64,000 nucleotides of DNA from Liolophura sinensis. Taxonomy: Eukaryota > Mollusca > Polyplacophora > Chitonida > Chitonidae. The stretch covers positions 1,366,001 to 1,430,000 of the forward strand of contig NC_088301.1 in the NCBI RefSeq assembly GCF_032854445.1, given 5' to 3'. Positions 1 through 11,645 of the stretch are shown here, piece by piece (the stretch's first letter is position 1; the number at the start of each line of letters is the position of its first letter). The notes beneath the pieces were generated by a model. That model was not told where the DNA came from, did no database searches, and saw only the letters and a list, made by a program, of their open reading frames with translations. Made by a program: the position numbers and the translations under genes.

Positions 1-1169
1 GTGATTCAGGGACCTGGTGGTTAGCGTGCTAGCCCAGAGTTGTGATTCAGGGGCCTGGTGGTTAGCGTGCTAGCCCAGAGTTGTGATTCAGGGACCTGGT
101 GGTTAGCGTGCTAGCCAAGAGTTGTGATTCAGGGGCCTGGTGGTTAGTGTGCTAGCCCAGAGTTGTGATTCAGGGGCCTGGTGGTTAGTGTGCTAGCCCA
201 GAGTTGTGATTCAGGGACCTGGTGGTTAGCGTGTTAGCCCAGAGTTGTGATTCAGGGGCCTGGTGGTTAGTGTGCTAGCCCAGAGTTGTGATTCAGGGAC
301 CTGGTGGTTAACGTGTGCTAGCCCAGAGTTGTGATTCAGGGGCCTGGTGGTTAGCATGCTAATGAAGTTACTGTGATTCAGGGACCTGGTGGTTAGCGTG
401 TTAGCCCAGAGTTGTGATTCAGGGGCCTGGTGGTTAGCGTGCTAGCCAAGAGTTGTGATTCAGGGGCCTGGTGGTTAGCGTGTTAGCCCAGAGTTGTGAT
501 TCAGGGGCCTGGTGGTTAGCGTGCTAGCCCAGAGTTGTGATTCAGGGGCCTGGTGGTTAGCGTGCTAGCCCAGAGTTGTGATTCAGGGACCTGGTGGTTA
601 GCGTGTTAGCCCAGAGTTGTGATTCAGGGGCCTGGTGGTTAGTGTGCTAGCCCAGAGTTGTGATTCAGGGGCCTGGTGGTTAGCGTGCTAATGAAGTTAC
701 TGTGATTCAGGGGCCTGGTGGTTAGCGTGCTAACAAAGTTACTGTGATTCAGGGGCCTGGTGGTTAGCGTGCTAACAAAGTTACTGTGATTCAGGGGCCT
801 GGTGGTTAGTGTGCTAGCCCAGAGTTGTGATTCAGGGGCCTGGTGGTTAGCGTGCTAATGAAGTTACTGTGATTCAGGGGCCTGGTGGTTAGCGTGCTAA
901 CAAAGTTACTGTGATTCAGGGGCCTGGTGGTTAGCGTGCTAGCCAATAGCTGTGATTCAGGGACCTGGTGGTTAGCGTGTTAGCCCAGAGTTGTGATTCA
1001 GGGGCCTGGTGGTTAACGTGTGCTAGCCCAGAGTTGTGATTCAGGGGCCTGGTGGTTAGCGTGCTAATGAAGTTACTGTGATTCAGGGGCCTGGTGGTTA
1101 GCGTGTTAGCCCAGAGTTGTGATTCAGGGGCCTGGTGGTTAGCGTGCTAGCCAAGAGCTGTGATTCAGG
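1..1169. repeat. 41-bp tandem array, first block
   Basis: About 28 head-to-tail copies of a 41-bp unit built on GTGATTCAGGGGCCTGGTGG followed by TTAGCGTGCTAGCCCAGAGTT. Variants end in AATGAAGTTACT or AACAAAGTTACT instead of AGCCCAGAGTT. The array is already running at base 1, so its left end is outside the window. I see no coding signal. Confidence 0.97.
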
Positions 1170-4100
1170 CTCCTCTTAAGAAAGCTCATGCTGGCTTCCT
1201 TGATGTGCATGAGAAGGTGTGCCTCCTGCCATGTGATCCGTGACAATCTGAGATCCTGCCATGTGATCCTGACAGAGATTCTGCCATGTGCTCCCAGACA
1301 AACTGAGATCCTGCCATGTGACCCTGACAAACTGAGATCCTGCCATGTGACCCTGACAAACTGAGATTCTGCCATGTGGTCCCTGACAAACTGAGATTCA
1401 GCCATGTGGTCCCTGACAAACTCAGATCCTGCTATGTGGTCCCAGACAAACTGAGATTCTACCATGTGGTCCAAGACAAGCTGAGATCCTGCCATGTGAT
1501 CCTGACAAACTGAGATCCTGCCATGTGGTCCGTGACAATCTGAGATCCTGCCATGTGATCCTGACAAACTGAGATTCTGCCATGTGCTCCCAGACAAACT
1601 GAGATTCAGCCATGTGACCCTGACAAACTGAGATTCTGCCATGTGGTCCGTGACAATCTGAGATCCTGCCATGTGATCCTGACAAACTGAGATTCTGCCA
1701 TGTGGTCCCTGACAAACTGAGATTCAGCCATGTGACCCTGACAAACTGAGATTCTGCCATGTGGTCCCTGACAAACTCAGATCCTGCCATGTGACCCTGA
1801 CAAACTGAGATCCTGCCATGTGACCCTGACAAACTGAGATTCTGCCATGTGGTCCCTGACAAACTGAGATTCAGCCATGTGGTCCCTGACAAACTCAGAT
1901 CCTGCTATGTGGTCCCAGACAAACTGAGATTCTACCACGTGGTCCAAGACAAGCTGAGATCCTGCCATGTGATCCTGACAAACTGAGATCCTGCCATGTG
2001 GTCCGTGACAATCTGAGATCCTGCCATGTGATCCTGACAAACTGAGATTCTGCCATGTGCTCCCAGACAAACTGAGATTCAGCCATGTGACCCTGACAAA
2101 CTGAGATTCTGCCATGTGGTCCGTGACAATCTGAGATCCTGCCATGTGACCCTGACAAACTGAGATCCTGCCATGTGACCCTGACAAACTGAGATTCTGC
2201 CATGTGGTCCCTGACAAACTGAGATTCAGCCATGTGGTCCCTGACAAACTCAGATCCTGCTATGTGGTCCCAGACAAACTGAGATTCTACCACGTGGTCC
2301 AAGACAAGCTGAGATCCTGCCATGTGATCCTGACAAACTGAGATCCTGCCATGTGGTCCGTGACAATCTGAGATCCTGCCATGTGATCCTGACAAACTGA
2401 GATTCTGCCATGTGCTCCCAGACAAACTGAGATTCAGCCATGTGACCCTGACAAACTGAGATTCTGCCATGTGGTCCGTGACAATCTGAGATCCTGCCAT
2501 GTGATCCTGACAAACTGAGATTCTGCCATGTGGTCCCTGACAAACTGAGATTCAGCCATGTGACCCTGACAAACTGAGATTCTGCCATGTGGTCCCTGAC
2601 AAACTGAGACCCTGCCATGTGACCCTGACAAACTGAGATCCTGCCATGTGACCCTGACAAACTGAGATTCTGCCATGTGGTCCCTGACAAACTGAGATTC
2701 AGCCATGTGGTCCCAGACAAACTCAGATCCTGCTATGTGGTCCCAGACAAACTGAGATTCTACCACGTGGTCCAAGACAAGCTGAGATCCTGCCATGTGA
2801 TCCTGACAAACTGAGATCCTGCCATGTGGTCCGTGACAATCTGAGATCCTGCCATGTGATCCTGACAAACTGAGATTCTGCCAAGAGTTGTGATTCAGGG
2901 GCCTGGTGGTTAGCGTGTTAGCCCAGAGTTGTGATTCAGGGGCCTGGTGGTTAGCGTGCTAGCCCAGAGTTGTGATTCAGGGGCCTGGTGGTTAGCGTGT
3001 TAGCCCAGAGTTGTGATTCAGGGGCCTGGTGGTTAGCGTGCTAGCCCAGAGTTGTGATTCAGGGACCTGGTGGTTAACGTGTGCTAGCCCAGAGTTGTGA
3101 TTCAGGGACCTGGTGGTTAGTGTGCTAGCCCAGAGTTGTGATTCAGGGACCTGGTGGTTAGCGTGTTAGCCCAGAGTTGTGATTCAGGGGCCTGGTGGTT
3201 AGTGTGCTAGCCCAGAGTTGTGATTCAGGGGCCTGGTGGTTAGCGTGCTAATGAAGTTACTGTGATTCAGGGGCCTGGTGGTTAGCGTGCTAACAAAGTT
3301 ACTGTGATTCAGGGGCCTGGTGGTTAGCGTGCTAACAAAGTTACTGTGATTCAGGGGCCTGGTGGTTAGTGTGCTAGCCCAGAGTTGTGATTCAGGGGCC
3401 TGGTGGTTAGCGTGCTAATGAAGTTACTGTGATTCAGGGGCCTGGTGGTTAGCGTGCTAACAAAGTTACTGTGATTCAGGGGCCTGGTGGTTAGCGTGCT
3501 AGCCAATAGCTGTGATTCAGGGACCTGGTGGTTAGCGTGTTAGCCCAGAGTTGTGATTCAGGGGCCTGGTGGTTAACGTGTGCTAGCCCAGAGTTGTGAT
3601 TCAGGGGCCTGGTGGTTAGCGTGCTAATGAAGTTACTGTGATTCAGGGGCCTGGTGGTTAGCGTGTTAGCCCAGAGTTGTGATTCAGGGGCCTGGTGGTT
3701 AGCGTGCTAGCCAAGAGCTGTGATTCAGGCTCCTCTTAAGAAAGCTCATGCTGGCTTCCTTGATGTGCATGAGAAGGTGTGCCTCCTGCCATGTGATCCG
3801 TGACAATCTGAGATCCTGCCATGTGATCCTGACAGAGATTCTGCCATGTGCTCCCAGACAAACTGAGATCCTGCCATGTGACCCTGACAAACTGAGATCC
3901 TGCCATGTGACCCTGACAAACTGAGATTCTGCCATGTGGTCCCTGACAAACTGAGATTCAGCCATGTGGTCCCTGACAAACTCAGATCCTGCTATGTGGT
4001 CCCAGACAAACTGAGATTCTACCATGTGGTCCAAGACAAGCTGAGATCCTGCCATGTGATCCTGACAAACTGAGATCCTGCCATGTGGTCCGTGACAATC

Positions 4101-5440
4101 TGAGATCCTGCCATGTGATCCTGACAAACTGAGATTCTGCCATGTGCTCCCAGACAAACTGAGATTCAGCCATGTGACCCTGACAAACTGAGATTCTGCC
4201 ATGTGGTCCGTGACAATCTGAGATCCTGCCATGTGATCCTGACAAACTGAGATTCTGCCATGTGGTCCCTGACAAACTGAGATTCAGCCATGTGACCCTG
4301 ACAAACTGAGATTCTGCCATGTGGTCCCTGACAAACTCAGATCCTGCCATGTGACCCTGACAAACTGAGATCCTGCCATGTGACCCTGACAAACTGAGAT
4401 TCTGCCATGTGGTCCCTGACAAACTGAGATTCAGCCATGTGGTCCCTGACAAACTCAGATCCTGCTATGTGGTCCCAGACAAACTGAGATTCTACCACGT
4501 GGTCCAAGACAAGCTGAGATCCTGCCATGTGATCCTGACAAACTGAGATCCTGCCATGTGGTCCGTGACAATCTGAGATCCTGCCATGTGTTCCTGACAA
4601 ACTGAGATTCTGCCATGTGCTCCCAGACAAACTGAGATTCAGCCGTGTGACCCTGACAAACTGAGATTCTGCCATGTGGTCCGTGACAATCTGAGATCCT
4701 GCCATGTGACCCTGACAAACTGAGATCCTGCCATGTGACCCTGACAAACTGAGATTCTGCCATGTGGTCCCTGACAAACTGAGATTCAGCCATGTGGTCC
4801 CTGACAAACTCAGATCCTGCTATGTGGTCCCAGACAAACTGAGATTCTACCACGTGGTCCAAGACAAGCTGAGATCCTGCCATGTGATCCTGACAAACTG
4901 AGATCCTGCCATGTGGTCCGTGACAATCTGAGATCCTGCCATGTGATCCTGACAAACTGAGATTCTGCCATGTGCTCCCAGACAAACTGAGATTCAGCCA
5001 TGTGACCCTGACAAACTGAGATTCTGCCATGTGGTCCGTGACAATCTGAGATCCTGCCATGTGATCCTGACAAACTGAGATTCTGCCATGTGGTCCCTGA
5101 CAAACTGAGATTCAGCCATGTGACCCTGACAAACTGAGATTCTGCCATGTGGTCCCTGACAAACTGAGATCCTGCCATGTGACCCTGACAAACTGAGATC
5201 CTGCCATGTGACCCTGACAAACTGAGATTCTGCCATGTGGTCCCTGACAAACTGAGATTCAGCCATGTGGTCCCAGACAAACTCAGATCCTGCTATGTGG
5301 TCCCAGACAAACTGAGATTCTACCACGTGGTCCAAGACAAGCTGAGATCCTGCCATGTGATCCTGACAAACTGAGATCCTGCCATGTGGTCCGTGACAAT
5401 CTGAGATCCTGCCATGTGATCCTGACAAACTGAGATTCTG
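321..5440. repeat. 2,560-bp higher-order repeat, two tandem copies
   Basis: Bases 321-2880 and 2881-5440 align at a constant offset of 2,560 with only scattered mismatches. Each copy contains a block of the 41-bp array, the linker with CTTAAGAAAGCTCATGCTGG (1170-1225 and 3730-3785), and a block of the 29/30-bp array. The junction at 2880/2881 jumps directly from the 29/30-bp array back into the 41-bp array. This indicates one recent large tandem duplication, or a true higher-order satellite, on top of two older minisatellites. Confidence 0.93.
1226..2880. repeat. 29/30-bp tandem array, first block
   Basis: Alternating 29- and 30-bp units with the core CTGCCATGTGGTCCCTGACA then AACTGAGAT. A unique-looking linker (1170-1225) separates it from the 41-bp array. 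Groups of units recur at about 355 bp, so there is an intermediate order of repetition. The minus strand stays open for up to 200 codons with a repeating pattern such as HMAESQFVRD, but this follows from a stop-free repeat unit and is not called as a gene. Confidence 0.97.
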
Positions 5441-6390
5441 CCATGTGCTCCCAGACAAACTGAGATTCAGCCATGTGACCCTGACAAACTGAGATTCTGC
5501 CATGTGGTCCGTGACAATCTGAGATCCTGCCATGTGATCCTGACAAACTGAGATTCTGCCATGTGGTCCCTGACAAACTGAGATTCAGCCATGTGACCCT
5601 GACAAACTGAGATTCTGCCATGTGGTCCCTGACAAACTGAGATCCTGCCATGTGACCCTGACAAACTGAGATTCTACCATGTGGTCCCTGACAAACTGAG
5701 ATTCAGCCATGTGGTCCCTGACAAACTGAGATTCAGCCATGTGGTCCCTGACAAACTCAGATCCTGCCATGTGGTCCCAGACAAACTGAGATTCTGCTAC
5801 GTGGTCCAAGACAAACTGAGATCCTGCCGTGTGATCCTGACAAACTGAGATCCTGCCATGTGGCCCGTGACAATCTGAGATCCTGCCATGTGATCCTGAC
5901 AAACTGAGATTCTGCCATGTGCTCCCAGACAAACTGAGATTCAGCCATGTGACCCTGACAAACTGAGATTCTGCCATGTGGTCCCTGACAAACTGACATC
6001 CTGCCATGTGACCCTGACAAACTGAGATTCTGCCATGTGGTCCCTGACAAACTGAGATTCAGCCATGTGGTCCCTGACAAACTGAGATTCAGCCATTTGG
6101 TCCCTGACAAACTCAGATCCTGCTATGTGGTCCCAGACAAACTGAGATTCTGCCACGTGGTCCAAGACAAACTGAGATCCTGCCGTGTGATCCTGACAAA
6201 CTGAGATCCTGCCATTTGGTCCCTGACAAACTGAGGTGATTCTGCCATGTGGTCCCTGACAAACTGAGATCCTGCCATGTGGTCCCTGACAAACTGAGAT
6301 TCTGCCATGTGGTCCCTGACAAACTCAGATCCTGCCGTGTGATCCTGACAAACTGAGATCCTGCCATGTGATCCCTGGCAAACTGAGACT
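3786..6390. repeat. 29/30-bp tandem array, second block
   Basis: Continuation of the 29/30-bp array. It follows the second 41-bp block (2881-3729) and runs past the duplicated segment to about 6390. Beyond 5440 the units are more diverged (CATTTGGTCC, TGCCGTGTGATCC variants), as expected for the older outer edge of an array. Confidence 0.95.
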
Positions 6391-7021
6391 CTGCGACGGG
6401 GCCAATCCTCGGAACAGGATCAGGATTCAGAAAGTGGATGTTTGACTGTGAAAACCTAGTCGCGTGAACTGGGATGGTCTATATCGCTTAACCAGCGAGG
6501 GCCTGATCGAGGACCGGAAAGCAGTAAATTATTTATTTATTTGCTTTTTTTAAGGTCACTTTCAGCACACATGTATTTTTGAAGCACATGTGAATGTATG
6601 CTGTTTTTAGGATGGCCTTCGACTGGTATAAGTGACAGATTTTTGAGTATGACATTACTGAGGCGTCATTCTTGGTGTCTCGGCTTGGTGCTGCAGTGAG
6701 GCGTCATCATACATGGATTACTACATGGACAACGTGGTGACACGCTTGATTCAATACTGAAATAGATTCAAATTCCAAAGCTGACATATAATCTTTGTAT
6801 ATGAAATACAAACGGACTGATGGATTGTCTTCACTTTATTTCCAAATTAGACCCTTAAAATGGGTAGCACACTCATCCTAAGGTGCCCATATTTCCCAGA
6901 CAGCGTTTGCCCAATGTTCCGAGGATTGCCCCCGTGGTTATTGGTTGTCTGAAAGTATGGAACAGAAAAACACCAGTGGTAAGCCTATATTGTGGTAGTG
7001 GTTCGATTGGTTGTAAGCCAA
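6391..7021. other. Non-repetitive spacer bounded by a 20-bp inverted repeat
   Basis: About 600 bp of AT-rich DNA between two arrays, with no convincing exon. It holds an inverted repeat: 6396-6415 matches the reverse complement of 6916-6935 at 19 of 20 positions. That could mark the ends of a small transposon or chance microhomology. Confidence 0.45.
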
Positions 7022-7325
7022 GTCATTACAGGGGAACGCATTACGGGTTTTATTGGTCATCACACACGTCATGACCACAGGGGAACGCATTACGGGTTTT
7101 ATTGGTCATCACACGCGTCATTACTACCGGGGGACGCATTACGGGTTTTATTGGTCATCACATACGTCATTACTACAGGGGAACGCAGTTCTGATTTCTT
7201 TGGTCATCACATACGTCATTACTTTAGGGGAACGCAGTTCTGATTTCATTGGTCATTACACACGTCAATAGTACAGGGTGACGCAGTTCTGATTTCATTG
7301 GTTATCACACACATTAATACAGGGA
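7022..7325. repeat. 49-bp tandem array
   Basis: About six copies of a 49-bp unit containing GGGGAACGCATTACGGGTTT and TATTGGTCATCACACACGTC. Later copies replace the middle with CAGTTCTGATTTC. Short open frames here are repeat by-products. Confidence 0.92.
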
Positions 7326-7429
7326 AAAGGTTGCTGTGGTTCGACAGGTTATTATCCGTCCGAGAATCCATCTTTCTCTCCTTCCGAAAGCAGATGTACG
7401 TCCGCCAGTCGGTAAGTCATTAGGAATGT

Positions 7430-8205
7430 TTGTCCATCGTTCGTCAGTAATTGTGGGTGTTTGGATGCCCTTCCGTCAGTAATTGTGGGTGTTTGTCTGC
7501 CCTTCCGTCAATAATTACGGGTGTTTGTCTGCCCTTCCGTCAGTAATTGTGGGTGTTTGTCTGCCCTTCCGTCAGTAATTGTGGGTGTTTGTCAGCCCTT
7601 CCGTCAATAATTTCGGGTGTTTGTCCGCCCATCAGCTCGGCTGTCCGTAATTGCAGATGTTTGTTCGTCTGTCTGTCAATCATTGCATGTTTTTGTCCTC
7701 CAGTCCGTCACTATGTGCAGGTGTATGTGCGTTTGTTCGTCTGTCCGTCAGTAATTGCCGGTCGTTTTCCGCCGATATATCAGTAATTGAGGGTGTTTGT
7801 CTGCCCGTACATCAGTAATTGTGGGTGTTTGACTGCCCCTACAACAGTAACTGAGAGTGTTTGTCTGCCCCTGCATCAGTGATTGAGGGTGTTTGTCCGC
7901 CCCTACATCAGTTATTATGGGTGTTTGTCTACCCGTACATCAGTAAATATGCATGATTGTCTGCCCGTACATCAGTGATTGAGGGTGTTTGTCTGCCCAT
8001 ACACAAATGATTGTAGGTCTTGTCTGCCCGTACATCAGTAATTGTGGGTATTTGTCTGCCCCTACATCAGTGATTGAGGGTGTTTGTCTGCTCCTACATC
8101 AGTAATTGCGGATGTTCTTCTGCCCCTACATCAGTAATTGTGAATTGTCTGCCCGTACATCAGTGATGGCGGATGATTGTCTTCCCATATGTCAGTATTG
8201 GCGCC
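7430..8205. repeat. 32-bp tandem array
   Basis: About two dozen copies of a 32-bp unit, core CAGTAATTGTGGGTGTTTGT followed by CTGCCC and TTCCGT or GTACAT. The left part carries TTCCGT and the right part GTACAT or CTACAT, so two subfamilies lie side by side. Confidence 0.93.
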
Positions 8206-8221
8206 CGTTTATATTTGTGGC

Positions 8222-8562
8222 CATCAATCTGTCCATTAATCTGTCCATCCTTCTGTCCATCAATCTGTTCATCCTTCTGTCCATCAATCTGTTCATCAAT
8301 CTGCCCATCAATCTGTCTAGCCCTCTGTCCATCAATCTGTCCATCCTTCTGTCCATCAATCTGTCCATCTTTCTGTCCATCCTTCTGTCCATCAATCTGT
8401 CTAACCCTCTGTCCATCAATCTGTCCATCCTTCTGTCCATCAATCTGTCCATCTTTCTGTTCATCCTTCTGTCCATCAATCTGTCCATCCTTCTGTCCAT
8501 CAATCTGTCCATCCTTCTGTCCATCCATCTGTCCATCAATCTGTCCATCCATCTGTCCATTA
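8222..8562. repeat. 12-bp tandem array (CTGTCCATCAAT / CTGTCCATCCTT)
   Basis: About 28 copies of a 12-bp unit alternating CTGTCCATCAAT and CTGTCCATCCTT. Because 12 is a multiple of three, long frames stay open on both strands. It ends about 20 bases before the exon-3 donor of the cysteine-rich gene, so in that gene's sense the array lies just inside the intron. Confidence 0.95.
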
Positions 8563-8581
8563 AATGAAACCATGCACTTAC

Positions 8582-9852
8582 TTTTTGCACTCAGGATCAA
8601 AGTAGCAGCTCACGGGAATACATCGGTCACAGTAAGCCGGTTTGGAACAGTCTACCTCCCTTTTGCGGCCCAAGATTATGTCTGACCCCGATTTAATAGG
8701 CCTCCTGAAATACACAGCATCCACCATTTCATTCTCCAATTTCAAACGTTTCCCCTTGTAGAGCACTTCCACTGAGGTCCCGTTCCTACAGCTTTTTACG
8801 TTTTGGCCTTACTTAATCAAAATGAACCTAAAATAAACTAAATAAAAATGGTTGTGCATCACTGAGTAGATTGACATATTATGAAACAATTAGACTAGGG
8901 TACACAAAACGTTTACCTTCATTTCAACAGAGATTGGTCCACAATTGTTACATTTTATTACTTATTGATAATTTTGCAGTTTTACTACACCTTTACGTCT
9001 GACCATGTTGCTTCCTATACCGGTAATCATTACGTCGTTATTCTTGAGTACGGCGTAAAACACCAATCAAAAAAAAAAAAATCATTACGTCGTCACGTGT
9101 TGACAAGGGGATTGGCAAGGTGAACGAAATGTTTATGCTTACTTGCGACACTCAGGTGAGAAGAAGCATGTGGATGGTACTGAGTTGGTACAACCAATGG
9201 GCTGGGAGCAGTCAACCATAGACACACGCCGCAATGGTTCACCCAGAACTAAAACACAAGCACAGATGTAGCGTATGATGTGCTGACATGAGTCTGTATG
9301 TCCAGGTTGTAATGTGGGGAAAACGTTACCACTGAAATACACATGTTCATTTGGAATACTTTCAAGCCAAAGGATGAAAATAAATTGGAGAAAATGTTAG
9401 CACAAAACATTCAACTTTATAAATATTTTTCAAGGTTTTCAAGATCAAAATTTTTAAAGCCCTCTTTCAAAGTTATCAAGGGTTCATGATTATACAACAG
9501 TCTTGTTAATTAAGGCGTTGCCGAAAATGGTAGTTTCGGCACCGCCAAGGCTTTTACCAGACAGACGTTGTTTGATATAAGCACAATCATTCACTGAGCT
9601 CACATCGCATCGACGAACTTTAGACAACATAAGAACATACCTGAATTACAAGAGCATACTTTCCAAGTTATCACGCCATAAGCGGAAATATAACAAAATG
9701 TAATTAAGAAAACACTTTCGCACACATTACACGTTAATGATTTGGAAAATGATAAAAGTTTATGGAATCAATGGAGGCAAACTGACCATATGCTTACCTA
9801 AACAACCAGTAACCGTGAGGAAAATAACACCAGGCAATAATCCCGCTGTCAT
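8582..9852 (-). CDS. Secreted cysteine-rich modular protein, three 5' exons (3' end not found)
   Basis: I do not recognise the family. On the minus strand three exons join cleanly. Exon 1 (9852-9798) begins MTAGLLPGVIFLTVTGCL, a short hydrophobic signal peptide, and ends TTTAG|GTAAGC. Exon 2 (9248-9143) follows TTTTAG and ends GCAA|GTAAGC. Exon 3 (8785-8582) follows GCTGTAG and ends AAAAA|GTAAGT. Phases agree: 1, then 2, then 2. Exons 2 and 3 each end in a module VDCSxPxxC...CxFxPECxK with spacing C-X5-C-X7-C-X5-C; exon 3 has one extra cysteine inside the X7 stretch and a basic linker containing GRKRE. Exon 3 is symmetric (2-2), so it could have been duplicated without breaking frame. If read unspliced, exon 2 would stop right after the module, at the donor TAA. 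The product is probably extracellular (inferred). The next exon is not visible and may lie beyond the repeats. Introns hold a truncated SINE (9039-9080) and a hairpin (9514-9546). Confidence 0.72.
9039..9080 (+). mobile_element. 5'-truncated SINE family A tail with perfect target-site duplication
   Basis: Only the last part of the family A body remains (TATTCTTGAGTACGGCGTAA, AACACCAATC) followed by an A-run. It is flanked by a perfect 14-bp direct repeat AATCATTACGTCGT at 9025-9038 and 9080-9093. This is the signature of target-primed reverse transcription with severe 5' truncation. It lies in the intron between exons 2 and 3 of the cysteine-rich gene. Confidence 0.9.
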
Positions 9853-9859
9853 GGTGAAG

Positions 9860-11495
9860 AGCTTCAAGGTGAAATGAGCTTATCGTCAGGTGTCCAGATT
9901 ATAGACAAACTAGGACAAAAACTCAAGTCAGTGACGACATTCTGCTGGTGGTCTACAAAGACTGTGAGGTAAACAAGCTCACGTGATGATAAATATGTCA
10001 GAAAGCGTATGTTAAACAAAGCCAGTTACTACAGAGGGGTTATTACGCGGTGGCTGCCACAGGGAGTAGACGCCGGACACGTAGTCCAGTGGATGGTACC
10101 AAATCAGCGACAATGGTGTGATTATTGTGTGGTGTCTGGCAACTGGTATTCTGAAATACTGAACATAATTAGGGACCAATGCCAAAGTTAAAACCTTATC
10201 ACAATGGTTTGTTTCTACTACTGAATGTTAAAATTAGATTATGTTGGTGGATACAATTCCGTACACAGCCACAATTTTCTTACTCGTAAACAGGAATAAA
10301 ATAGCCGCGTAGCAAAAAAGAAAAGAGTTAAATTCAAGGGAAAGCACAGTTTCGACAATCTTTGTAGCCGTTTCCTACGTAAAACAATACACGGATATAT
10401 CAGACTTAGCAGTACACGACAATACCCGTCCTATCGTAAGTACGTGTCATCCTTAAAAGAACATGTACATATAGCGAAAGGATATTTTATCCAACGTTTG
10501 AAAAGCGTACCTTTTATTATTATACCGTTCGATAACAGAGATATCGCTGTTCAAAGCAAGCAAAGTAGGGCACATCGAGAAAATGGAAAGCTCCGCCGTG
10601 TTATCAAATTGACCAATCGGGCGCGCGTTCTTCCTGTAACCAGGGAACACGTTTTCTGTGTGGCGTTTAAATGCAATAAACCATCATGTAGCTGTAAAAT
10701 AGCCAGCCATCATATAACCATTCTTTTCTTATCGTTAACGACTAATACAGTCATTTGAATTTTTTTTAAAATCATGCTCTTTACAATAGGGGAGCTACTA
10801 TTTTAATGTAAGCCCCTCAGGTACGCTATTCAGAGTTTAATAGGTTAAGATAGGTAGAAAATCATACAAGAAATCCGCCATGCAATGAAGGAGAGTGCGC
10901 TACTTAAAGGTGGAAAAAACACAACAATGCTGTAATGCTCGCATGAAAGCTTTTGAAAAGATAGTTGTAAATAAAGCTTTCATTATTATTAAGTTTCTTT
11001 TCATTTTTCTTTAAAGAGAAAAAGACACTTGAAAATAATCTTTGTCTATAATGGGTATTTGAGACTGCTTTTTGGTATATTTTGTCTGAGCTTGAAACGC
11101 ATGTTTAATAAATATATTTATGCTAGAATTTCAACTGATAAATAGTTAATATTTTATTAAATTAAATGTATCGAATCAGAAGTATAAATCTTGCCCAAAG
11201 TATGCACCTATAAAAGATGTATGGCCATAGATGAGATGGTTGCTGAGTAATAACTGGTCAAAATGGCACTCTCATTCAAAAATGAATGATTTTTGGTTGA
11301 AATAAGGCGCTGTGTTTTTAATTTACCTCATGAAGAGCGGCGTTAACGAGAACAATATTTTCCATGAAGCTTCCACGTACATGTCTTTGCCTTGTGTCAA
11401 GGCTTCGTTTTGGCCATTGTTTTGACAAGATTAAAATCGTTTTCATTTCTTAGCAGGTTTGACGCCTAGTACAGTGATTTAACAGTCATCAATCG
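9860..11495. other. AT-rich non-coding stretch, upstream of the cysteine-rich gene
   Basis: This is about 1.6 kb upstream (in gene sense) of the cysteine-rich gene's ATG. It contains short unrecognised open frames (10009-10191 plus, 10444-10758 plus) with no splice or family signal. A GC-rich patch near 10610-10630 contains GACCAATCGGGCGCGCG, a CCAAT-like motif beside CpGs. I cannot assign a promoter. Confidence 0.5.
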
Positions 11496-11499
11496 ATTC

Positions 11500-11645
11500 G
11501 ATGGCCTATTATAGCGCGTGCGTCTAAATCGGACGACCCAGGATCAAACCTGGGTCGAGTGATACCGAAGACTTTAAAAATGGTACTTGTTGCTGCCTCG
11601 CTCGGAGCTCGGCACTGAGAGGTTATAGAGCAAGGAGACATGTCA
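11500..11645 (+). mobile_element. SINE family B, diverged 5' fragment
   Basis: A tRNA-like head (ATGGCCTATTATAGCGCGTG ... GGATCAAACCTGGGTC) is followed by a body resembling the family B elements at 22016-22363 and 46917-47274 read in reverse complement (ACTTTAAAAATGGTACTTGT near 11571, where the others have TTTTAAAAGGAAGTTGTAGC-like sequence). The 3' half is missing. Confidence 0.55.

Noticed and set aside
1-3729. CRISPR-like regular repeats
   Set aside because: There are no unique spacers between repeats of constant sequence; whole units repeat head to tail. It is a minisatellite in eukaryotic DNA.
1139-6367. Many minus-strand open frames of 60-200 codons repeating HMAESQFVRD / SLSGSHGRIS
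   Set aside because: They are translations of the 29/30-bp array. The same peptide appears in overlapping frames, and starts and stops follow unit variants. No splice or homology support.
8160-8685. Open frames on both strands over the 12-bp array (CPSICPSF / DGQKDGQI repeats)
   Set aside because: Explained by the array. Only the adjacent minus-strand exon (8785-8582) has independent support.
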